Source of the DNA: Obelidium mucronatum
Lineage: Eukaryota > Chytridiomycota > Chytridiomycetes > Chytridiales > Chytriomycetaceae
Length of the DNA stretch: 23,206 nucleotides
Assembly: GCA_025765595.1 (NCBI GenBank)
Contig: JAIVFH010000382.1
Span: 1-23,206, forward strand
Direction of reading: 5' to 3'
Positions 6,964 to 21,304 of the stretch are shown here, piece by piece. The notes under the pieces were generated by a model. It did not search any database, was not told the origin of the DNA, and saw nothing but the letters and a program-made list of their open reading frames with translations. Each line of letters opens with the position of its first letter. Within the stretch, counting starts at the first letter, position 1. The translations under genes and the position numbers were made by a program.

Positions 6964-9550
6964 ATGTCTGTTTTAATCGAGGTTGTCTTTCCTCTCTCAT
7001 GTTTATGACCTGTCTGGATTGGTGCACTCGGATGCTATGCATCCCTTTATAACACTCATTGACTGACTGACTGACTGACTGCGCATTCTTTTGCAGACTT
7101 CTCTTGGCGATATCGTCGTTGACTTGCACGTCACAAGAGCCCCTATTGCATGCACAAACTTTATCAAACTGTGTAAGTTTTACTGCCAAAGGCGGTATGC
7201 GGTGTCCTTTGCCGTCGGCTGTTATTGTCGTTGTCGGCGGTTATTGTCGCCGTAGGCAATGGGTTTCTATCGCCTTTGGCGATGTCGTCGTCAGTTCACC
7301 GCTCTTTAACGAGGCACGAGCGGAATTCCTGTCTCTCATTCCAACAGAGTCTCTACTCACTCAACTACAAATTCTGAAATACCAGGCAAACTCAAGGCTT
7401 ACAACTACTCTCTGTTTCATTCAATCACTCAAGGATTTACGGCTCAAACGGGTGGTGATTGTACGGGTGATTTAAACTCGGGCTCCAGTGTTTGGGGTCT
7501 TTTGAAGATGAAGAAGGATGGCAATGGTGGTGGTGGTGAAACCATTAATGATGGAATCAAGTACTTTAAACCGGAAAAACACAAGAAGTTGAAGCATGAC
7601 AAGAAGGGTGTCGTTTCGTTTGCTTGCGTTGATGCAAAAGGTTCTCATGGTGAACAGGTAATGATGACATGGATGACATGGATGACATGGAAGACATGGA
7701 GCGAGAAACGAGCGGAATCTTCTTTCTTTTCAAAGCATTTATTATGTTCATCCTATTTCTTCCATTCATTAATTATATCCAATACATTCCATGCCATTCC
7801 AATCCATTCATCCGTTCCATTCCATCACATTCACTCAATCGATTCATTCCATTCAATCCAATCCATCCCATCAAATTCATCAATTATATCCAATACATTC
7901 CATGACATTCCAATACATTCATCCGTTCCATTCCATCACATCCCGTTCCATTCCATCACATTCACTCAATCAATTTATTTCATTCAATCCAATCCATCCA
8001 ATCCATCATCCGTTCCATTCCATCACATTCACTCAATCAATTCATTCCATTCACATCCCATCCATCCCATACAATCCATTCATCAATTATATCCAATACA
8101 TTCCATGAAATTCCAATCCATTATTCATCCGTTTCATTCAATCCCCATCGCAATCCCAATCGATCCCTTTTTGATCCAATACATTCAACACTCAATCTCT
8201 GACAGGAAAGTGTGGCCTCTTCACAATTCTTCTTCACCTTGGCGGATTCAGGGGCAGAGTACTTGAATGGCCAACATGCAGTCTTTGGTCAAGTCGTGGA
8301 AGGCCTTGAAGTTCTCGATGCTTTGAATGCTCAACTTGTGGATGATGATAAGCGACCGTTTAGAGATGTTCGGTAGGGCGTTTTTTTTTGTGGTTGTTTC
8401 TATTCCATCAGTGACACTTCTTACTAACTCTACTTCTCATCAACTCCATCCACCCTCATCCAACCAACCACAACCAGAATCAAACATACAATCATATTAG
8501 ACGACCCCTTCCCAGACCCACCAGAATTAATAGTCCCCTCACGCTCCCCATCTCCCCCACCCCAACTCCTCGCATCATCACGAATCGCCGAAGGCGAAAA
8601 CCTATTCCCAGACATTGACCCAGCCATCCTTGAAAAGGAGTCGCGTGATCGCGAAGCCGCTGCACGAGCACTCACCTTGGAAATGATTGGAGACTTGCCG
8701 TTTGCTGAAATCAGACCCCCCGAGAATATCCTCTTTGTTTGTAAACTGAATCCTGTAACGAGGGATGAAGATTTGGAGTTGATTTTTTCACGATTTGGGG
8801 AAATCAGGAGGTATGATAAACAAAACAACTGCCTTCTTTTTTTTTTGATATATATTTTTTTTGGCTCTCCCCCCTCTAAAACCATAATACCCCCTCTTCC
8901 TCTTTTACAGCTGTGAAATCATTCGAGACAAGAAAACTCAAGACTCCCTATGCTACGCCTTCATTGATTTCGAAGCCAAAGAAAGCGCTGAAGAAGCATA
9001 CTTTAAAATGGACAATGTCCTGATCGACGATCGCCGAATCCACGTGGACTTTTCTCAGTCCGTTTCCAAACTGCACGCCGATTTCCTTGTTGGCAACAGA
9101 CGAGGGTTGGATGATGGCGAGTTTGGTGGGAAAGGGTTACAGAAACGTAGACAGTATCGAGGACAGGATGGGGAGGATGGAGATGGGGGGTTGGCGAGTG
9201 GAAGGAAGAGCTATGATTTGGTGTTTGATCATGATGGAAGCACTTTGGATAGGGAAAAGAAGCGAATGAGGAAGGAGGAAGAAAGTAGGAGAGGGGCCGA
9301 TGGTGGTGGTGGTGGTGGTGGTGAAAGAGAGCGCTTGTCAAGTAGCAGCAGTAGTAGCAACAACAAAGTCGACAGACCCAACGAAAGAAGGAGGGATGAT
9401 GGTGGTGGTGACAGGAGAGACAGGTATGACGATCGAGGCGGTAGAGATAGGCGTGATTACAAGGGAGACGACAACAGAAACCGCGATAGAGATCGTCGAG
9501 ATGATCGTTACAAACGAAGTTCGGATTCACGCAGAGATGAAAGGCGATAA
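6964..9550 (+). CDS. PPIL4: PPIL4-type cyclophilin with RRM domain
   Basis: Six exons: 6964-6981, 7097-7172, 7386-7657, 8206-8372, 8478-8810 and 8911-9550. They join in frame to 501 residues (human PPIL4 is 492). The cyclophilin domain (about 1-175) begins [17 protein letters not shown] and includes [14 protein letters not shown] and [15 protein letters not shown]. The middle has the PPIL4-specific [20 protein letters not shown], leading into the RRM (about 260-345, [16 protein letters not shown], then CYAFIDFE and [19 protein letters not shown]). The tail is Arg/Asp/Gly-rich with a poly-Gly run. PPIL4 is a nuclear spliceosome-associated peptidyl-prolyl isomerase-like protein. The catalytic Arg of cyclophilin A is Ser44 here, and the Trp at 121 is Tyr, so isomerase activity may be weak. 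The gene ends only 57 bases before the next ATG. Family and exon map are secure. Confidence 0.94.
7056..7082 (+). repeat. (GACT)n microsatellite in PPIL4 intron 1
   Basis: About five GACT units lie shortly before the 3' splice site (TTTTGCAG, ending 7096) of PPIL4 intron 1. Confidence 0.7.
7183..7292. repeat. palindrome cluster in PPIL4 intron 2
   Basis: Degenerate relatives of the kinase-intron palindromes occur here: GCCAAAGGCGGT, GCCGTCGGC and TCGCCTTTGGCGATG, among others. The first begins about 11 bases after the GTAAGT donor at 7173. Intron 2 is 213 bases, and the cluster takes up its 5' half. Confidence 0.7.
7755..8165 (+). repeat. CATTC/ATCCA satellite filling PPIL4 intron 3
   Basis: About 400 bases of almost G-free sequence made of ATTCC, ATCCA and CATTC pentamers. 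A higher-order unit starts AATTATATCCAATACATTCC at 7771, 7882 and 8085 and contains ATCCGTTCCATTCCATCACA. It fills most of the 548-base intron 3 (7658-8205) of PPIL4. A (GACATG)n-like run also lies just after the donor (about 7666-7697). Confidence 0.85.
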
Positions 9551-9553
9551 TTG

Positions 9554-9583
9554 AATAAAATAAAAATAAATAAAACGGTTTCA
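9554..9583 (+). terminator. poly(A) signal cluster of PPIL4
   Basis: Overlapping AATAAA-type hexamers begin four bases after the PPIL4 stop and lie in the 57-base gap before the calcineurin A ATG. The 3' end of one transcript and the 5' leader of the next therefore share or abut this segment. Confidence 0.5.
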
Positions 9584-9607
9584 AATAATAAACACTTTGG
9601 AAATAGA

Positions 9608-11853
9608 ATGGCAGATCCTGAAGCAACCAAAGACGGTAGTGCAAAAGTTGATCTCACTGTACAGTATCTTCCGTCAGGGGAACAAGTTTCGACGTTGACT
9701 CGAGTGATTACTGGTGGGTACCTCTGTTGGCGTCGAAACATTGTGGCTTCAACTCGATGGCTGTGATCCGAAGCATATCACGAGCATGATATATGCATAG
9801 TTAAAGACATTAAGTCTGAATGCTTCTGGGTTCCTCTATCGTAATATCTGGCTTAGGCTGAGTCATGGGATCCCTGTTTGATAACTCGTCCCTCTTGATA
9901 ACATAGACGTTCCGCCACCGGCCACATTCATTCCAACTCAAGATCAATTCTTTTCGAAACGTGACCCTTCAAAGCCAGACTTGGAATTTCTCAAGACTCA
10001 TTTGACAAGTGAAGGGCGACTTTCAGAGGAACAAGCACTGTTTATTCTTAAAAAGGGAACGGAAATAATGACAAGTGAACCAACTATGTTGGAATTGCCG
10101 ACGCCCATCACTGGTTAGTCTCTCTCTGTCTTTTTTTTTTTTTGATTGGCATGTGAAACACGCTACAAATATTAGTTTGTGGAGACATTCATGGTCAATT
10201 TTACGATTTGATGAAACTTTTTGAAGTTGGAAACGATCCGTTTACTACCCCTTACCTATTCCTTGGTGATTATGTTGATCGCGGGCAGTTTTCTATCGAG
10301 GTAAAGCGTTTTACAACAGAGGAATCCATCACCGGTTTTATTTTTTGTTGAATATGATCTCATCCTTTTTCTTGTGCAATAGTGTGTCTTGTTTCTTTGG
10401 AGTTTGAAGTTGTGCTATCCCAAGAGTATTTTCTTGTTGCGTGGGAATCATGAATGCCGACACTTGACGTCATATTTCACGTTCAAGGCGGAATGTACAG
10501 TATCCCTACTAATTGTTATTTTTTTTTTGTTTTTAAAGATGATTTTCTTTTCTAGGCATTCACAAATACAGCGAAAAGGTTTATGAAGCTTGTATTGAAA
10601 GCTTTTGCGCCCTTCCGTTGGCTGCAGTAGTTGGCAAACAATTTCTTTGCGTTCATGGTGGCCTTTCCCCCGACTTGAAAACCCTCGATGATTTCAAGAA
10701 GGTTCGTGGCTATTTTGTTCTCTTTGTTGAGTTTTAATGTTTCCTTTTTTACCTTTTCTTAGATTAATCGATTCTGCGAGCCCCCAACTTCAGGTCTCAT
10801 GTGCGATTTACTCTGGTCCGATCCCGCCACAGACTATGGCCAAGAAGTCGATTCAAACTCGGCATTTATTCGGAATCCAGCTCGTGGCTGTAGTTACTCG
10901 TACACATACAAGGCAGTTTGCTCATTCCTGGAAAGAAACAACCTGCTCTCCGTAATCCGCGCCCATGAAGCGCAAAAGGAAGGATTCAAAATGTACAAGA
11001 AGGGGAAATCCGGGTTCCCGTCTCTGATTACTCTTTTTTCGGCGCCCAATTATTTGGACAATTTTCACAACAAGGCTGCAATCATGATTTGCGATAGGCA
11101 GATTACAATGCGGCAGTTCAATGCGGTGGAGCATCCATACCTTTTGCCAAACTTTATGGACGTGTTTGAGTGGTCGGTTCCGTTTATTGGAACAACGAGT
11201 TGAGTGATTATACCATGTTTTTGTTTTTCAATCTGTTTTTTATGTGGGTGCAACAGATTCTGAAACTTTTCTTTCTGTAGTGACAAATATGTTCTTGGCG
11301 CTCCTGAGTATTTGCAGTGACGAGGAATTGGCCGAAGCCGAGAAGCAGGAGGAAGAAGCAGTCGAAAGCATTGAAGACCGAAAAGAAGTGATCAAGAATA
11401 AGGTTCGGGCGTTTGGGAAAATGACACACGCCTTTAGTTTTCTCCGGTATATACCAAAAAGAAACCCCTTGGTTTTCTGTTGGTGTGATTTTTTTTTAAC
11501 CTTTGTGTCTATTTACTTGACAGGAAAGAAGAGGAACTGATTGCCAAATTGAAGGCGTTGATGGGCAGCGACTCATTGCCTGCTGGGACTTTGTCGCTCG
11601 GCTTGCATGGAATCAAAGATGGTAAGGAGTCGGCTTTTTTTGCTGTGTCATTGACGTTTTTCTTCTTCAAGCAATTGCTTCTTTTGAAGAAGCGCAACTT
11701 GCTGATGTAGAAAATGAGAAGCTTCCACCACCTTACTCTAGTTTATTTGAATCGTCCGCTCCTATGGAATACGAAGAAACTGTTCAGACCTCTGGATCCC
11801 CTAACGAGGCCAGAGGGTCACAGAAAGAAACAGAGGTTGTTATGGAAGAGTAG
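9608..11853 (+). CDS. calcineurin A catalytic subunit, copy 1 (diverged docking sites)
   Basis: Nine exons: 9608-9713, 9907-10113, 10176-10300, 10383-10494, 10556-10701, 10763-11198, 11281-11446, 11524-11621 and 11672-11853. They join to 525 residues. The metallophosphatase core is complete: GDIHG (107-111), GDYVDRG (135-141), RGNHE (166-170), VHGG (216-219), RGCSY (273-277) and H300 in IRAHEAQ. The calcineurin B-binding helix ([24 protein letters not shown]) follows. Then come the calmodulin-binding segment ([14 protein letters not shown]) and an autoinhibitory-like [18 protein letters not shown]. The protein is therefore a PP2B Ser/Thr phosphatase that needs Ca2+/calmodulin and a B subunit, which is not in this window. 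The region equivalent to the PxIxIT-docking NIR reads TMR with one residue fewer, and the LxVP-site Trp is Leu359. All splice sites are canonical. Confidence 0.94.
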
Positions 11854-11967
11854 TGGAATAATCAAATTAAAGAAGAGGTTTTCAAACGTTGGAATATTTT
11901 CTTTCGCCGTGGTATTGATGGCGGGGTCTTTTTAAGCACTGCTACCCCTGGTATACCAAACGCCACC

Positions 11968-12747
11968 ATGAAAAAATACCACCGAGAGCCAAGAGAAGGA
12001 ATGCGCGTACCAACTAGCTTCACTATTCCAACGTTACTACTTCTGTCGTGCGTTTTCTTGATTGGGGTAAACGCTGGAGGCAGCCCGCCAGTGTACAACG
12101 ATACCGCAGCCGTAATCGTTCGACCTATTATGCATGGCGAAGGAACCTACTACAATACAGAAGGTGGATACGGAGCATGCGGATCGAGAGTTTACGACTC
12201 TGAGCTGATAGTGGCAGTTGTAAGCCCATTGTAATTTTTTTCGCGTTCGTAAACTGATAAACAGATGGAGTTTAGAGTCAGCTCCTGTATGACCAGACGC
12301 AGCCAAAGAACGATACGAATCCAAACCATGCAAAAGTATGCGGGCGGTGTGTTCAAATTACGGGCCTCTTGGGAACGATTAAAGCGAAAGTTATGGATCG
12401 ATGTGTTGGCTGCAAGTTCTATGATTTGGATATGACACCAACAGGGTTCCAGAAGATTGGGCTGATTGCCAAAGTAAGTATTTATGCTTGTAGAGTTTTT
12501 TTTATTTTGATCATTTTGCTTGGCGTAGGGCCGAATTCCAATTTCTTGGCAATGGTGTGACAATGGGCCAGTTTTACGACCGTTACAGACAACAACTTCA
12601 ACAAGAGCAACAACAAAGAAGACGACAACCAAGAAAAAGTTGACAAGAACTTCTACTAGTATACGCAAAAGAACGACAACGCGAAAGTTGACTTCTACAA
12701 AGACTCCAAAACCCACTTTAACTAGTCGAAACATACAACAGTTCTAA
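11968..12747 (+). CDS. secreted expansin-like (double-psi beta-barrel) protein
   Basis: Three exons, 11968-12219, 12282-12473 and 12529-12747, giving 220 residues. A short basic N-terminus and a hydrophobic core (TIPTLLLLSCVFLIGVNAG, ending near residue 37) look like a signal peptide. The double-psi barrel follows. It shows GEGTYYNTEGGYGACGSRV, LIVAV, KVCGRCVQITG, VMDRCVGCKFYDLDMTPTGF and GRIPISWQW, with the paired cysteines typical of expansin, RlpA and barwin-like folds. The last roughly 60 residues are a Thr/Lys/Arg-rich low-complexity tail without a second carbohydrate-binding domain. Such fungal proteins are thought to loosen or bind cell walls; the substrate is unknown. The ATG lies in a strong CCACC context, 114 bases after the calcineurin stop. 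Exon 2 could alternatively start elsewhere, but the AGTCAG acceptor gives the best barrel. Confidence 0.85.
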
Positions 12748-12943
12748 CCTGATCTGCATTATTTTTTCCCACACTATATAAATCAAGTAATTCAAAGTGT
12801 TGTTCAAATCATGAAGCCATTTCCCAGTAAATCCAAAGCTCTTGCGTTGCCACTAAACCAGGGCATACAGAACAATAAAGGAATCATCTGATCTTGAATG
12901 GGAAACTTCCTTGAAGATCAATAATTCATTCAACACGCTTTTG
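12748..12943. other. intergenic gap between expansin-like and C2H2 genes
   Basis: 196 bases, AT-rich. It holds a TATATAAA-like box (12774-12781) and a short 26-codon ATG ORF at 12811 that I could not connect to the next gene by splicing. It probably carries the promoter and leader of the zinc-finger gene. Confidence 0.35.
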
Positions 12944-13510
12944 ATGCTCATTCAGCATTTTTTAATAAAACTTTGTCAACAAGTGTACCCGTCAAATACA
13001 ATAATGCAACATATTGAAGAATTACCTGCCGATCATGTTGCCATCAAAGCAATTTTTCAAAGGGCCCAATTTATCTTGAACGGTGTGAGCGCCGGTAGCA
13101 GGAACTCCCTGCATATTCTCGAAACTGGAATGAATAATCATGCCACAACGACTCGCAACCACCCAGCAGTATTCATACAGTCAACTTCTGCGAAAAATAC
13201 GCATTTAGTTTCACAAAGGAATCCAACGGAAGGAGCGTTTAAGTGCCATATTTGTCCCGCTGCTTTTTCAAATAGCAATGATTTGATTGCACACGGGCAC
13301 AGCCATGTTATCGCCAACAGAAAAACTGATGTAATCTCATGCCAAAAGTGCGGAGATAGATTCCCGAGTGTTACCGATATGATGGTTCATCAACAACATG
13401 CTCATACAGTTGTCAGACCCTTCAAGTGTAATAAATGCAGCAAAGCTTTTACAGAAGCAAAGTACTTAAAGAGGCATGTCAACGGTTTTCATGCAGAAGC
13501 GCAATTTTGA
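12944..13510 (+). CDS. three-finger C2H2 zinc finger protein
   Basis: Single exon, 188 residues from the first in-frame ATG; ATG codons a little downstream are also possible. The C-terminal half carries three C2H2 fingers. The first is CHIC-X12-HGHSH, the second CQKC-X12-HQQHAH and the third CNKC-X12-HVNGFH, each with the conserved Phe and Leu (or Met). The N-terminal half is unrecognised, with hydrophobic and His/Asn-rich parts. The likely role is a sequence-specific DNA-binding protein in the nucleus, but no subfamily can be named. The stop is 73 bases from the convergent USP39 stop, and AATAAA occurs at 13533-13538. Confidence 0.8.
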   Translation: MLIQHFLIKLCQQVYPSNTIMQHIEELPADHVAIKAIFQRAQFILNGVSAGSRNSLHILETGMNNHATTTRNHPAVFIQSTSAKNTHLVSQRNPTEGAFKCHICPAAFSNSNDLIAHGHSHVIANRKTDVISCQKCGDRFPSVTDMMVHQQHAHTVVRPFKCNKCSKAFTEAKYLKRHVNGFHAEAQF

Positions 13511-13583
13511 AAAAACAAGTCGTGGATTTCCAAATAAACGTGTTCAATTAATTTTAAACATTGGCTTTACTTTATTTGTTAAG

Positions 13584-15536
13584 TTACGCCTTTTCCCAAA
13601 TCTGAATATAAGTTTCAGAAAGGAAAATCATTTGAGGTGCAATCCTAAAGTGAGGGATGTAAGTACCATGAAGAAATATGATGAAACATACTCTTCCACG
13701 ATTAAATCTTGAATCTGCAACCACTGATCCTTCCCCTTACAATGAACATGGACTTTGTATGATCCTTCCACAGCACCTGGCTTTCCATCATGGCAAATAT
13801 TAGCAACCAAGTTATAGATCGTGTTCGGGTCTTCCACAGATGGGTCAAGGTCTGTTGAGAGTTGAATATTTGAGAATATTTAAAATTCACTAACGAGAAC
13901 TTCTTACATTCCCGCATATCAACGCCACGAATAGGGAAATTGACAATGGTGCTATTCTTTTCAGTCGTGAAATTGTTTTTGGTAAATCTCTTGATGTGAA
14001 AGATTAGAAATTGCGGGAGCTTGGTAAGACGAAAACGTTTGATGGATTGAGTGTATTCCTTCAAAGCAAGCATGATATTAGTCACTCGCAGCCGCGTAAA
14101 CTAGTCTAGATTACCTTGTCAGTTACACCGTCATATTTTTCCAGTAGTGAGGACAGAGGGACTTGAGGAATAATGTTACGCTCCAGCTCATCTTGAAACA
14201 ATGGAGGGGGAGGTAAATCCAAAGTCAAGAACAGGAAGGGTGAATTGGTGATTGTAGTATCTAAAGGCGAATCAGTTTAGGAACCGAAAAAGAGACACAG
14301 TACCTTTACTGTCATCAAACACTTGAACTATTCCAGAGTCGCCGCCCGCGCCGTCAACTGCCTGACTTTGCACGCGAACTTCTCCTTGGAAAATCTTGTG
14401 AATGATGGAGCTGCCGTTTTTTCGAGGGTTTCCGCCCATTCCACTATGCAAACTGTTCAACAGCCAAGCAAGAAAATCAGCAGGATCAGATTGAGCAGTT
14501 AGCAAGAACTGTCTTCCGCTTGCATTGGTCATTTCCTACGAATTTAGACCCAGTTCTTTAAGTACGCTGTTTAACAAAAGCCTTTGCAGTCTTTCCGCTC
14601 ACCTGCAAAAATTCGTGAGGTGAAACTTGTCCCTTAAAAGCTTTTGCATTCCACATTTTTCGAACCAGTGTCGCGAAACGATTGACTACAAAAAGAAACA
14701 CATTAAGACATGCAATCAACCACAACCATACGCACCTAGTTCGGAACTTTTTCTCTTGGAGCCATTTGGCATTGGTTTCGCATTCACTACGACACTGTTC
14801 AGAACATCAAGCTCAAGGTCATCCAAAACGAAATCACGTAAAGGTTTGACATGAGCTAATGCTTGAATGACCTTCAATGATTAAAAAAAGGCAAGGAGCG
14901 GTCAGATTCGAGCATTGAAAGTTCGGGGAGGTGGAGAGCTACTTGCCACATTCACGTAATCATTCTCCTTGACGTTGTTCAGACCAACAAAACCCGGCAA
15001 AAATGACTTATTATTCAAATCATAAGAATATGCGCCGACTGAATCCAGAGAATTGATTTGTTGTTTGTTGTAAAACGGGCGAATAACGTACTGTGAAAAC
15101 ACGTTAAAGGCCACAGTTTATCAATCAAATCCTACAATACTTTGATATCCGACAAACTCGCATCTTTGACTTCATAGGATTCAGGCAGACAATATACTTT
15201 AAGTGTTGACAAGTTGATGAAGATATGATGGTCGACTGCGAGCGAATGTGTATATGCATGCGACGCTGTTCCTCGGCCCTGAAAGCTGCAATCCAATCAG
15301 ATCTTTTTATCCGCTTTCCCCCAGTTGATGACTCACAACTTTGCACACACAAGACAAGCGTAAACATTCAACGGCGACAAGGAAACTGAACAAAGGGCTT
15401 CAAAGTCAAAATCAAGAAGCTGTCTTTGCACAGTTTCCAAGTAGAGTCCATCGTTCGAATCCTCCAAGTTGCGCTTTTTGGTCTTGCCAGAGGGGCTTTC
15501 GCTGTTGCTGGGCGTAGTGGTTGTATCAGGAGTCAT
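13584..15536 (-). CDS. USP39: Sad1/USP39, tri-snRNP protein (inactive USP fold)
   Basis: Ten exons on the minus strand: 15536-15337, 15285-15141, 15090-14947, 14871-14736, 14685-14603, 14535-14304, 14260-14115, 14058-13908, 13851-13692 and 13644-13584. They join to 485 residues. A ZnF-UBP domain comes first (C49, C61, C64, then FFQGRGTASHAYTHSLAVDHH). The USP fold follows, with GLNNVKENDYVNVVIQAL, HEFLQ, SDPADFLAWLLNSLHSGMGG, RLTKLPQFLIFHIKRFTKNN, NLVANICHDGKP and the C-terminal SETYIQIWEKA. The catalytic Cys of active USPs is Asp159, as is usual in this family. USP39/Sad1 is needed for U4/U6.U5 tri-snRNP assembly and splicing rather than deubiquitination. Intron 3 has a GC donor (GCAAGT). 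It shares a 170-base divergent promoter with calcineurin A copy 2. Confidence 0.94.
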
Positions 15537-15706
15537 GGATTCGCGTCGTTATCGTTTTTAAAAAATGGAGGAAAAGGGGGAACATCGATGAAAAGAAACC
15601 AATAATATTGATTTATTTTGAAACACGATGGCTTCTCTTGTCTTCCAAGGAGGCTGGCATAATCGCTATTTTATTTTGATTTTCCACAACAACAATCACC
15701 TTAAAA
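15537..15706. promoter_or_regulatory. divergent promoter, USP39 and calcineurin A copy 2
   Basis: 170 bases lie between the two start codons and must contain both promoters and leaders. No specific motif was recognised. Confidence 0.45.
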
Positions 15707-18221
<2,515 letters not shown>

Positions 18222-18383
18222 AAAGTGGTGCGAGCCTTTTCTGTTTCTTGCGGTGTGGTCTCCTCTCTTAGTTTTCTGACTTTGGGTTTACATTTATCTC
18301 GAGTTTATTCTTTACCCTTTTTTTCAATAAGAATTTTACATTGTTGTATGGGTCCTTTCCATTTGCAATTTTTTTTATAATTT
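18222..18383. other. convergent 3' intergenic region
   Basis: 162 T-rich bases between the stop codons of calcineurin A copy 2 (+) and the DHX35-type helicase (-). They must hold both 3' ends; CAATAAGAATTTT near 18327 is a weak poly(A) candidate on the plus strand. No gene was seen. Confidence 0.4.
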
Positions 18384-21174
<2,791 letters not shown>

Positions 21175-21304
21175 TTCTTGAGATTTTTAGAAAGGATACG
21201 GTAACTCTTTTTAAACTAGAAAAAATGAATAGATAGATATAAATCTTCCCCGAATCCCGCTCATTCAGCGGTTGGTACATGCTTACGACGCGGCCTTTTC
21301 ACAT

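Noticed and set aside
7755..8265. Long ORF reading [14 protein letters not shown]... as a His/Ser/Pro-rich protein
   Set aside because: It is the CATTC satellite of PPIL4 intron 3. Conserved PPIL4 residues on both sides and consensus splice sites remove it.
9003..9644. Minus-strand His-rich ORF opposite the PPIL4 tail
   Set aside because: The complement of GGT and Arg/Asp codon repeats in the PPIL4 tail.
12811..12891. 26-codon ATG ORF as first exon of the zinc-finger gene
   Set aside because: It ends in a stop and no donor/acceptor pair was found that joins it in frame to the 12944 ORF.
14940..14990. USP39 as an active deubiquitinase
   Set aside because: The Cys-box reads NNVKENDYVN, with Asp where active USPs have Cys; this is normal for the Sad1/USP39 family.
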